Below are positions 14,656-21,307 of a stretch of DNA of 22,315 bases, one piece after another. The notes below the pieces were generated by a model that was given only the letters and a program-made list of their open reading frames with translations, was not told where the DNA came from and searched no databases. Position 1 is the first letter of the stretch, and every line of letters starts with the position of its first letter. This DNA is from Solimonas sp040391865 (GTDB lineage: Bacteria; Pseudomonadota; Gammaproteobacteria; Nevskiales; Nevskiaceae), in the NCBI GenBank assembly GCA_040391865.1, contig JBEBWZ010000049.1:1-22315 (forward strand). The letters run 5' to 3'. Both the position numbers and the translations under genes were made by a program.

Positions 14656-15495
14656 TTGAAGATTAAAAAATGGTTGCGCCCTACGGGCTGCTTGCTGGTC
14701 GCCGCCGGGCTCTGGTCGGGGCCGGCAGCCGCGGAATGGTTGCCGGAGGGGCAACTGTTCGAGCCTTTGCTGGCTGCCAGGGCCGAATCGAAGAGCGAGG
14801 TATCGCTGATCCAGTTCGAGCCTGCCGGGGATGAGGCCATCACCATCGGCGCGACCGCCCTGGGCTTCACGTTCCCGGCCTTTCGCGCTGCAACGGCAAG
14901 GGGACACTGGCAGCTGGACCTGTTTGCGGCGATCCAGTCGCAGTTCAACATGGATACCAGCAATCAGGAGCTGATCAACATCGACTATTTCATCGGCGTG
15001 CCGCTGACCTGGCGTGCCGACGACTGGTCTTTGCGTGCGCGGCTGTATCACCAGAGCTCGCATCTGGGCGATGAATTCATCCTCAGCGGCGCCGCGCCGG
15101 AGCGGCAGAACCTCAGCTACGAAGCGCTGGATCTGTTGCTCGCGCGTGCGGTATTGCCTGGCCTGCGTCTGTACGGGGGTGGAATCTGGGTGTTGCGCAA
15201 ACAGTGGGACGCACTGGAAGACGTCGGTGCCCAGCTCGGTACCGACTATGTGCATCCTGCAGCAGGGCCGCTGGGCGGCCATTGGGTGGGCGGCCTGGAT
15301 TTCAAATGGACCGAAGCCTTTCGCGACGATCCGCAGTCGACCTTGATCGCCGGAATGCGCTGGGGCGGTACGCGCCCGGGGCAGAATACGTTTACGCTGG
15401 CCGGGCAGTTGTTCTACGGCGCGGTGCCGTTCGGGCAATTCTTCGAACGCTCATCGTTCTACTACGGCATCACCCTGATCATGGTCCAGAGCTGA
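14656..15495 (+). CDS. DUF1207 family, predicted outer-membrane or periplasmic protein
   Basis: A DUF1207-type protein of 279 residues with no established function. It has an N-terminal signal peptide (basic MKIKKW, hydrophobic stretch, likely cleavage after AAA at residue 26). The body alternates polar and aromatic residues, with many short Gly/Trp/Tyr-rich strands such as LRLYGGGIWVL and AGQLFYGAVPFGQFF and a hydrophobic C-terminus, suggesting a beta-barrel. The most characteristic motif is RLYHQSSHLGDEF at residues 129-141. I prefer the TTG start at 14656, because GGGGAG (14643-14648) lies 7 nt before it; a GTG at 14650 (adding Met-Arg) would sit only 1 nt from that site. It follows the pteridine reductase by 27 nt and converges with the NRDE gene 10 nt away. 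Family call is from remembered motifs, so it is less sure than the others. Confidence 0.72.
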   Translation: MKIKKWLRPTGCLLVAAGLWSGPAAAEWLPEGQLFEPLLAARAESKSEVSLIQFEPAGDEAITIGATALGFTFPAFRAATARGHWQLDLFAAIQSQFNMDTSNQELINIDYFIGVPLTWRADDWSLRARLYHQSSHLGDEFILSGAAPERQNLSYEALDLLLARAVLPGLRLYGGGIWVLRKQWDALEDVGAQLGTDYVHPAAGPLGGHWVGGLDFKWTEAFRDDPQSTLIAGMRWGGTRPGQNTFTLAGQLFYGAVPFGQFFERSSFYYGITLIMVQS

Positions 15496-15505
15496 CGCAA
15501 TCGGC

Positions 15506-16276
15506 TCAAGCGGGCCACGGCAGGCGCTGCAGCGTCTCGCCGAGGAATTCGCCGCCGGGTCCAAAGCGACGCTCCTGAAACCAGGCTTCACCCTGGCGAT
15601 CGACCGTCAGCACGGTGCTGCAACGGGTGCCGTAGCGCGGGCCGCGGATGAATGCAGTGGCCAGAAAGCGCTCCATCTCCAGGCCCACCCCGGTATCGGG
15701 CAGCTCCGTATCGGCCACCACGCTTTCATCGCCCAGGGCCTGCATCAACGGCTCACGATCGGCGCTCGCTGCTGCGCACCATTGCTGCAGTGCCTGACGC
15801 AGCCGCTGCAGCTTGGGCCACGGCGTATCGAGGCTGGCGTTGCTGACGGCATGAATGCCGGCGCTCAGCTGCGCCTGCTGCCACTGCGGCTGATTGCTGG
15901 CATACGCCACGCCGTCGGCATCGCCCACCAGCAGGTTGAAACCGGCGTAATGCGGTGCGTGGTCCGCCAGCTGCGTCAGATAATCGCGAGCGCCGCGGGT
16001 GCCGCGCAGATAGTTGGTGACCAGGGCCCCGCGCGAAGGGGCGCCGGGATCGGGCGGCACCATGCGACGCACGTTGGTGACGGCACACCAGCGGCCATCG
16101 CGGCTGCTGGCAAACCAGCTGCCATGTTGCTGCAGATCGCGGCCGCCGAAGAGTTGCGGGGCATCATCCCACCAGGATGCCGGCGCCGAGGGGCGATCGT
16201 GGAATTCATCGCGATTGGCGGCGACCACGAGGCGGAAGTGGGGGTGCGCACAGAGCGCAACGGCAATCAGACACAT
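15506..16276 (-). CDS. NRDE (TANGO2-like) family protein
   Basis: Protein of 256 residues in the NRDE family, named after its conserved Asn-Arg-Asp-Glu. Here the motif is AANRDEFHDRP at about residues 19-29. The family start MC(L/I) is present (MCLIAVALCAHPHFRL), so Cys2 could become N-terminal after Met removal, as in Ntn-type hydrolases. FGGRDLQQHGSWFASSRDG, WCAVTNVR, RGALVTNYL, GFNLLVGD and GIHAVSNASLDTPWPKL are further family segments. The biochemical role in bacteria is unknown; the animal homologue TANGO2 has been linked to heme and lipid handling, so transfer of that role is only a guess. There is no signal peptide. The start codon lies inside a 14-bp perfect palindrome. The gene is divergent from the EcsC-family gene (44-nt gap) and convergent with the DUF1207 gene. 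Confidence 0.9.
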   Translation of the reverse strand: MCLIAVALCAHPHFRLVVAANRDEFHDRPSAPASWWDDAPQLFGGRDLQQHGSWFASSRDGRWCAVTNVRRMVPPDPGAPSRGALVTNYLRGTRGARDYLTQLADHAPHYAGFNLLVGDADGVAYASNQPQWQQAQLSAGIHAVSNASLDTPWPKLQRLRQALQQWCAAASADREPLMQALGDESVVADTELPDTGVGLEMERFLATAFIRGPRYGTRCSTVLTVDRQGEAWFQERRFGPGGEFLGETLQRLPWPA

Positions 16277-16287
16277 GCTGCAGCATG
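16274..16287. repeat. 14-bp palindrome covering the NRDE start codon
   Basis: CATGCTG followed directly by CAGCATG is a perfect dyad. It includes the NRDE start codon (16274-16276 on the minus strand) and lies 34 nt before the EcsC-family start, in the short divergent gap. It could be an operator, or chance, since 14-bp palindromes of this GC content are not rare. Confidence 0.4.
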
Positions 16288-16320
16288 GTCAACGCAGCGA
16301 GGGCATGTCAATCTCGACCC

Positions 16321-17232
16321 ATGAGCAACAAGACTCCGGATACTTACGAACTGGCGGCGCTGGCAACGATCACGCGCTGGCGCGACGCAAAACCTGACTG
16401 GGGCACGCGGGTGATGTCGCGGCCGGGCCAGGCCGCCGCCATGGCAGCGCAGAAGATGGTGCCGGTCAGCGCCTTGCGTGCCGCCCTGCAGGGGCTGGAG
16501 CGCGCCGCAGGTTATGTCGCGGGGCGCAAGGACGTGCTGAAGGTTGCGGGGGTCGAGTCCGTGGCCGAGATCGCGGCACTGCCGTTGCCGCAGTGCGATG
16601 CGCTGGCGCGACGCGTCACGCGGCGTGGTCAGGTACTGGGCGGAGCCGGTGGGGCGGTGTTCGGTGTTGCCGGCGCGGCCGGCATGGTCGCGGATATTCC
16701 GGCGTTGCTGACCCTGGCGCTGCGCACCATCCATCGTACGGCCTACTGCTACGGCGAGGACTGGTTGCTGCCGCAGCATCGCAGCAAGGTCATTGGCGTG
16801 TTTGCGCTGGCATCGGCCAACAGTCTCGAAGAGAAACAGTCCGCCTGGGAAGCCCTGCAGCACGGCAACGAACTGCTCGACAGCGCCTGGCGCGATGGGG
16901 TCGAGCGCGTTGCCGAGCGTGAGCTGGCCAAGGAGGCGACACAGTTCAGTCTGACCACGCTGGCCAGTCGCATCGGCGCCAATCTCGGTCAGCGCAAGGC
17001 CTTCGGCGTGGTGCCGGTGCTGGGCGCGGTCATCGGCAGTGCGATCAACGCCGGGTACATCCACGATATCGGCAAGGTCGCGCGTTACGTGATGCAGGAC
17101 CAGTGGCTGCAGCGGCGCTATCCGGCGCTGGACAGGGCTGCGATCACCGCCGACGGCCAGCCTCCACGCGCTCGGAAAATCGCGCGCAAACGGCATAAGG
17201 TGATTGCGGCGAAAGCTGCACCTGCTGATTAG
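16321..17232 (+). CDS. EcsC family protein
   Basis: Protein of 303 residues with the EcsC-family fold. Two Gly/Ala-rich hydrophobic segments are visible: residues 103-136 (GQVLGGAGGAVFGVAGAAGM, then VADIPALLTLALRT) and about 230-249 (VVPVLGAVIGSAINAGYIHD), the latter characteristic of EcsC proteins. The region between is helical and charged. The C-terminus is strongly basic. EcsC is the third gene of the Bacillus ecs ABC-transporter operon, but Gram-negative members stand alone, as here, and no function is established. It probably associates with the inner membrane. The start at 16321 (MSNKTPDTYELAALATITRW) has no clear Shine-Dalgarno sequence; the frame is open upstream to 16177 inside the NRDE gene. 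A small lipoprotein gene follows 59 nt later. Confidence 0.85.
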   Translation: MSNKTPDTYELAALATITRWRDAKPDWGTRVMSRPGQAAAMAAQKMVPVSALRAALQGLERAAGYVAGRKDVLKVAGVESVAEIAALPLPQCDALARRVTRRGQVLGGAGGAVFGVAGAAGMVADIPALLTLALRTIHRTAYCYGEDWLLPQHRSKVIGVFALASANSLEEKQSAWEALQHGNELLDSAWRDGVERVAERELAKEATQFSLTTLASRIGANLGQRKAFGVVPVLGAVIGSAINAGYIHDIGKVARYVMQDQWLQRRYPALDRAAITADGQPPRARKIARKRHKVIAAKAAPAD

Positions 17233-17264
17233 AATCGACTCCGAGCTGGCGCCCATAAGCCAGC
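17230..17264 (+). promoter_or_regulatory. Candidate -10 box and leader hairpin before the small lipoprotein gene
   Basis: TAGAAT at 17230-17235 matches five of six -10 bases and overlaps the stop codon of the EcsC-family gene; TTGCGG (17204-17209) is a possible -35 but 20 nt away. Just downstream, GCTGGC (17245-17250) and GCCAGC (17259-17264) form a 6-bp stem with an 8-nt loop. No T-run follows, so it is not a clear terminator. Confidence 0.35.
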
Positions 17265-17280
17265 CGTAAAGGCGTTTGAG

Positions 17281-17290
17281 GGGAGGGGAG
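17281..17290 (+). promoter_or_regulatory. Very strong ribosome binding site of the small lipoprotein gene
   Basis: GGGAGGGGAG ends 1 nt before the ATG at 17292; the GGAGG core (17282-17286) is 5 nt away. It is the most purine-rich leader in the window and supports this start. Confidence 0.75.
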
Positions 17291-17291
17291 C

Positions 17292-17681
17292 ATGCGCAAC
17301 ATCATCAGCGTCCTGCTGGCGCTGTGTCTGGCCGGCTGTTTTTCGATGCGGCCGCTGGCGGCGCCGATCGAGGGGCGCACGGTTGCAGCCAGCGTCAAGG
17401 TCGGGCAGTCCGTGCGGGTGTTGACCCGCAGTCAACGGATACTGGAACTGAAAGTGACGGCGGTGGAGCCGGAGGCCTTGTTCGGACGCACGGATCAAGG
17501 TGAGGGCAAGCTGTACAAGGTGCCGTATGCGGCGATCGAATCGCTGGAGGTGCGGCGCTTCAGCGGCGGTAAAACCACGGGGGCCATCAGCGTTGGCGCG
17601 ATTGCCAGCTATGTCGCTGTGGTGTTGCTTGCGGGATACGCCATCGGCCATGCCCTGGATGACGCGTTCGGCGACGATTGA
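17292..17681 (+). CDS. Small predicted lipoprotein with C-terminal membrane segment
   Basis: Uncharacterised protein of 129 residues. The start MRNIISVLLALCLAGC is a short lipoprotein signal peptide with lipobox LAGC and acceptor Cys16. The middle (about 36-90) looks like a small beta domain: VGQSVRVLTRSQRILELKV, then KLYKVPYAAIESLEVRR, a pattern seen in short uncharacterised lipoproteins of this bacterial group. Residues 98-121 form one Gly/Ala-rich hydrophobic segment (SVGAIASYVAVVLLAGYAIG), and the C-terminus is acidic (DDAFGDD). A lipoprotein that also carries a membrane-spanning stretch would be anchored twice. The start is fixed by an excellent ribosome binding site. It lies 59 nt after the EcsC-family gene and 114 nt before ndh, and may have its own promoter. 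I cannot name a function. Confidence 0.82.
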   Translation: MRNIISVLLALCLAGCFSMRPLAAPIEGRTVAASVKVGQSVRVLTRSQRILELKVTAVEPEALFGRTDQGEGKLYKVPYAAIESLEVRRFSGGKTTGAISVGAIASYVAVVLLAGYAIGHALDDAFGDD

Positions 17682-17733
17682 CGCGGTCCGACGGCGGCCT
17701 GTAGCGCGTGCGTGGACTAACAGCGACCTGTGA

Positions 17734-17762
17734 TTGCGGCGCAATCTTGCGCAGCCTATGCT
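17734..17762 (+). promoter_or_regulatory. Candidate sigma70-type promoter of ndh
   Basis: TTGCGG (17734-17739) and TATGCT (17757-17762) are 17 nt apart, the ideal spacing, with three and four consensus matches. Transcription would start near 17769, leaving a 27-nt leader before the ndh ATG at 17796. This is the best-spaced promoter candidate in the window after the Pho box region. Confidence 0.45.
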
Positions 17763-17795
17763 GCGCCGCAACATCGACGGGCGAATGGCAGAACC

Positions 17796-19118
17796 ATGAA
17801 TCAACAGCATCATGTGGTGATCGTCGGCGGCGGCTTCGCCGGCCTGCATGCTGCGCGACGCCTCGGCAAGACCGGTTATCAGGTCACGCTGCTGGACAAG
17901 CGCAACTTCCAGCTGTTCCAGCCGCTGCTGTACCAGGTGGCGACCGGTGCGATTCCGCCGGGCGACATCTCGATCCCGCAACGCGTGGTGCTGCGTCGTT
18001 ACCGCAACGTGCGTTGCCTGGCTTCGGCGGTGTTCGATGTCGATCCCGCGCAGCGGCTGTTGCGCCATGAGCACGGCGAGCTGCGCTACGACACGCTGAT
18101 CGCGGCCACCGGCGTGAAGCATCATTACTTCGGCAAGGATGAGTGGCGTGCCTTCGCGCCCGGCCTGAAGACCGTCGAGCACGCGCTGGAAATCCGCCGC
18201 AAGCTGTTTGCCGCGTTCGAGCTGGCGGAACTCACCGAGGACGAAACCCAGCGCCGCGAGCTGATGACCTTTGTGATCGTCGGTGCGGGCCCTACCGGCG
18301 TCGAACTGGCCGGTGCGATTGGCGAGCTGGCGCAGAAAACGATGGTGCACGACTTCCGCAGCATCGATCCGCGGCAGACGCGCATCCTGCTGGTCGAAGG
18401 CGCCAAGGACGTGCTGCCGATGTACGCGCCGGAACTGCGTGCGGCGGCACGCCGGCACCTGGAAGAGCTGGGGGTCACGGTGCTGACCGAAACCCTGGTC
18501 GAGGATCTCGGGGCGGATTTCGTGAAAACCCGTGGCGGTGAAACCCTGCGCGCACGCACGGTGCTGTGGGCGGCCGGGGTACGCGCGTCGTACTTCGGCG
18601 AGGTGCTGGCCGAGCGTGCCGGCGTGGGTCTGGATCGCGGTGGGCGCGTGCAGGTCGAGGCCGACTGCTCGCTGCCCGGCCATCCCGAGATTTTCGTGAT
18701 CGGCGACCTCGCGCGGCTGACCGATGTCAACGGCCGCGACGTGCCCGGCCTGGCACCGGCAGCGATCCAGCAGGGCGAATACGTGGCCGAGCAGCTCATT
18801 CGTCGGCTGCGCGGCAAGAAACCGCCGGCGCCGTTCAAGTATCGCGATCTCGGCACGATGGCGGTGATCGGCATGAACAAGGCGGTCGGCGATCTGCGCT
18901 TCATGAAGGTCACCGGGGTCTTTGCGTGGTTTGTCTGGGCATTCGTGCACGTCATGTCGCTGATCGACGCCGAGCAGCGCGTGCGCGTATTCCTGCAATG
19001 GAGCTGGAAGTACTTCACGCGCAAGGAGGGCGATCGCCTGATCACAGGCGCGCCGCCGCGTACCCGCGAACTGCGCAACGGCCGCGACGCTGCGCTGACC
19101 GCGGCGCGCGACGACTGA
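17796..19118 (+). CDS. ndh: Type II NADH:quinone oxidoreductase (NDH-2)
   Basis: Single-subunit flavoprotein that passes electrons from NADH to quinone without pumping protons, bound to the inner face of the cytoplasmic membrane. It has 440 residues, normal for NDH-2. The FAD-binding Rossmann motif VVIVGGGFAGLHAARRLG starts near residue 7 (GGGFAG at 11-16). KRNFQLFQPLLYQVATGAIPP is the strong NDH-2 signature. The NAD-binding motif IVGAGPTGVELAGAI has GAGPTG at 163-168. VIGDLARL and PAAIQQGEYVAEQL form the second FAD and quinone-site region. A hydrophobic/aromatic C-terminal stretch (about 365-405) is the probable membrane anchor. The ATG at 17796 is chosen because the sequence MNQQHHVVIVGG is a normal start; codons upstream (open to 17730) are not. 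There is no strong Shine-Dalgarno sequence. It is probably a single transcription unit with its own promoter. Confidence 0.93.
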   Translation: MNQQHHVVIVGGGFAGLHAARRLGKTGYQVTLLDKRNFQLFQPLLYQVATGAIPPGDISIPQRVVLRRYRNVRCLASAVFDVDPAQRLLRHEHGELRYDTLIAATGVKHHYFGKDEWRAFAPGLKTVEHALEIRRKLFAAFELAELTEDETQRRELMTFVIVGAGPTGVELAGAIGELAQKTMVHDFRSIDPRQTRILLVEGAKDVLPMYAPELRAAARRHLEELGVTVLTETLVEDLGADFVKTRGGETLRARTVLWAAGVRASYFGEVLAERAGVGLDRGGRVQVEADCSLPGHPEIFVIGDLARLTDVNGRDVPGLAPAAIQQGEYVAEQLIRRLRGKKPPAPFKYRDLGTMAVIGMNKAVGDLRFMKVTGVFAWFVWAFVHVMSLIDAEQRVRVFLQWSWKYFTRKEGDRLITGAPPRTRELRNGRDAALTAARDD

Positions 19119-19141
19119 AGCGGGCGAAGACTCGAACGGGT

Positions 19142-19174
19142 GGTCACTTAACGGTCATCGCGTTGTCATAGACT
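19142..19174 (+). promoter_or_regulatory. Pho box: three 11-bp PhoB half-site repeats before ppk
   Basis: Three direct repeats begin exactly 11 nt apart: GGTCACTTAAC (19142), GGTCATCGCGT (19153) and TGTCATAGACT (19164). This is the hallmark of PhoB binding sites (consensus half-site CTGTCAT plus a 4-nt AT-rich spacer). The third repeat contains a possible -10 box, TAGACT (19169-19174), about 30 nt before the ppk ATG at 19205. The second spacer (CGCG) is less AT-rich than usual. It implies induction of ppk at low phosphate through PhoBR. Confidence 0.7.
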
Positions 19175-19204
19175 GGCAGGGTCCCTGAGTCAGCCTGCCT
19201 GTCC

Positions 19205-21286
19205 ATGAGCCATATGCCGCCCGAACACGAGTTTCAACCTGCCGAACTGTTCCTCAGTCGAGAGCTGTCGTTGCTGGAGTTCAACCGGCGGGTACTGGCC
19301 AAGGCGCTGGACGAGGATGTGCCGGCGCTGGAGCGGCTCAAGTTCCTGTGCATCTCGAGCTCCAATCTCGACGAGTTCTTCGAGATCCGTGTCGCCGGGC
19401 TGCAGCAGCTGGCCGAATTGAGCCCCAATCAGCGGGCGGCGGATGGCCTGACGCCCGCTGAAACCCTGGCCGCGATCAGCCGTCGTGCGCACGATCTGGT
19501 CGACGAGCAGTACCGGGTGTTCAACGAGGTGGTGATCCCGGCACTGGAGACCGAGCACATCCGGTTCGTGCGCCGCTCCAGCTGGACCGCCGAGCAGGAT
19601 GCCTGGCTCAAAAGCTATTTCCAGAGCGAGTTGATGCCGGTGCTGTCGCCGATGGGACTCGATCCGGCGCATCCGTTTCCGCGCATCCTCAACAAGTCGC
19701 TGAACTTCATCGTGCAGCTGTCGGGCAAGGATGCGTTTGGCCGCAATACCGGCTTTGCCGTGGTGCAGGCGCCGCGCGCCTTGCCGCGCCTGATCCAGAT
19801 TCCGGCCGATGTCGTCGGTACCGGCGAGCATGACTTCGTGTTCCTGTCGAGCGTGATCCATGCCTATGTCGATGACCTCTTTCCGGGCATGGAAGCGAAC
19901 GGCTGCTATCAGTTCCGTCTGACCCGCAACTCCGATCTGCTGGTCGACGAGGAAGAAACCAAGGATCTGATGGAAGCGCTTGAGGGCGAACTGTCGCAGC
20001 GCCAGTGGGGCGATACCGTGCGTCTGGAAGTCGCGCACAACTGTCCGGAGCAGATGTGGCAGTACCTGATGGATGTGGCGCAGCTGACGCTGGCCGACGT
20101 CTATCAGGTCAACGGGCCGGTGAATCTGCACCGCCTGATGGCGATTCCCGATCTGATCGACAGGCCGGAACTGAAATACCCGCCGTTTGTGCCGAAGATC
20201 TCCAAGGCCCTGTCGGGCGATCTGTTTGCCGCGATCCGCGATCGCGATCATCTGCTGCACCATCCCTACGATTCGTTCACGCCGGTGGTGGAGTTCCTGC
20301 GCCAGGCAGCGCGCGATCCGAAGGTGCTGGCGATCAAGCAGACGCTGTATCGCACCGGCGACAAGTCGGCGATCGTCGACGCATTGATCGAGGCGGCGCG
20401 CAACGGCAAGGAAGTGACCGTCGTGGTCGAGCTGCGTGCGCGCTTCGACGAGGCCAACAACATCGATCTGGCCGAGCAACTGCAGGACGTCGGGGCCCAT
20501 GTGGTGTACGGCGTGGTCGGCTACAAGACCCACGCCAAGATGTGCCTGGTGGTGCGGCGGGAAGAGTCGCTGACCGGCGGCATGGCCAGCCTGCGTCACT
20601 ACGCGCATCTGGGTACCGGCAACTACCACCCGCGCACGGCGCGGCTCTACACCGACTACGGCCTGTTCACGGCCGACCCGGATATCTGCAAGGACGTGCA
20701 TGCGGTATTCCTGCAGCTGACCAGTCTCGGCAAGGTCACCCGACTGCATCGCCTGCTGCAGTCGCCATTCACCCTGTCGAAGCAGATGCACCTGAAAGTC
20801 GAGCGCGAGATCGAACATGCGCAACACGGCCGCCCGGCACACATCATCGCCAAGATGAACGCGCTGGTGGAGCCGGAAATCATTCAGGCCCTGTATCGCG
20901 CTTCGCAGGCGGGCGTGAAGATCGACCTGATTGTGCGCGGCATGTGCTCGCTGCGGCCGGGCGTGAAGGGCATGTCGGAGAACATCCAGGTGCGGTCGAT
21001 CATTGGCCGCTTCCTGGAGCATCACCGGGTCTATTCATTCGCCAACGGCGGCAATCTGGAGCTGTACCTGAGCAGCGCCGACTGGATGGAGCGCAACCTG
21101 TTCCGCCGCGTCGAAGTCGCATTCCCGCTGCTGGATTCCGAGTTGCGCGAGCGCGTGCAGCAGCAGCTCCATGGCTACCTTGCAGACACCGCGCAAAGCT
21201 GGCTGCTGCAGCCGGACGGCTACTACCAGCGACCGGACATCATCAGTGGCAAGCCGATCCAGCTGCGCCTGCTGGAAGAGTCCTGA
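19205..21286 (+). CDS. ppk: Polyphosphate kinase 1
   Basis: Reversibly polymerises the gamma phosphate of ATP into polyphosphate at the inner membrane. It has 693 residues, normal for PPK1. The N-terminal domain begins with the family signature LFLSRELSLLEFNRRVL; FLCISSSNLDEFFEIRVAGL follows. The catalytic half contains LAIKQTLYRTG, VVELRARFDEANNI and YKTHAKMCLVVRR with His443, equivalent to the autophosphorylated His435 of E. coli. YAHLGTGNYHPRTARLYTDY is the best-known PPK1 motif. A second conserved His lies in GRFLEHHRVYSF (His606). The start at 19205 has no clear Shine-Dalgarno sequence; an in-frame ATG lies three codons later at 19214. A Pho box stands upstream. The gene converges with ppx (21-nt gap), so synthesis and degradation are controlled separately. 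Confidence 0.97.
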   Translation: MSHMPPEHEFQPAELFLSRELSLLEFNRRVLAKALDEDVPALERLKFLCISSSNLDEFFEIRVAGLQQLAELSPNQRAADGLTPAETLAAISRRAHDLVDEQYRVFNEVVIPALETEHIRFVRRSSWTAEQDAWLKSYFQSELMPVLSPMGLDPAHPFPRILNKSLNFIVQLSGKDAFGRNTGFAVVQAPRALPRLIQIPADVVGTGEHDFVFLSSVIHAYVDDLFPGMEANGCYQFRLTRNSDLLVDEEETKDLMEALEGELSQRQWGDTVRLEVAHNCPEQMWQYLMDVAQLTLADVYQVNGPVNLHRLMAIPDLIDRPELKYPPFVPKISKALSGDLFAAIRDRDHLLHHPYDSFTPVVEFLRQAARDPKVLAIKQTLYRTGDKSAIVDALIEAARNGKEVTVVVELRARFDEANNIDLAEQLQDVGAHVVYGVVGYKTHAKMCLVVRREESLTGGMASLRHYAHLGTGNYHPRTARLYTDYGLFTADPDICKDVHAVFLQLTSLGKVTRLHRLLQSPFTLSKQMHLKVEREIEHAQHGRPAHIIAKMNALVEPEIIQALYRASQAGVKIDLIVRGMCSLRPGVKGMSENIQVRSIIGRFLEHHRVYSFANGGNLELYLSSADWMERNLFRRVEVAFPLLDSELRERVQQQLHGYLADTAQSWLLQPDGYYQRPDIISGKPIQLRLLEES

Positions 21287-21307
21287 GGCCACGCCGCAAC
21301 GCCCGAT

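Noticed and set aside
13852..15438. Long open frame (528 codons) antisense to the pteridine reductase and DUF1207 genes
   Set aside because: A shadow frame of high-GC coding DNA across two real genes.
17201..17741. The 11-base word TGATTGCGGCG repeated at 17201 and 17731
   Set aside because: One copy lies inside the EcsC-family coding sequence; two copies of an 11-mer 530 nt apart may be chance and no element boundary is seen.
17229..18998. Long open frame (589 codons) antisense to ndh and the small lipoprotein gene
   Set aside because: It spans two plus-strand genes and their gap and shows the same shadow composition; no signature or ribosome binding site.
19190..21025. Long open frame (611 codons) antisense to ppk
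   Set aside because: It mirrors the GC-biased third positions of ppk, is rich in Arg, His and Gln, resembles no family, and ppk itself is unmistakable.
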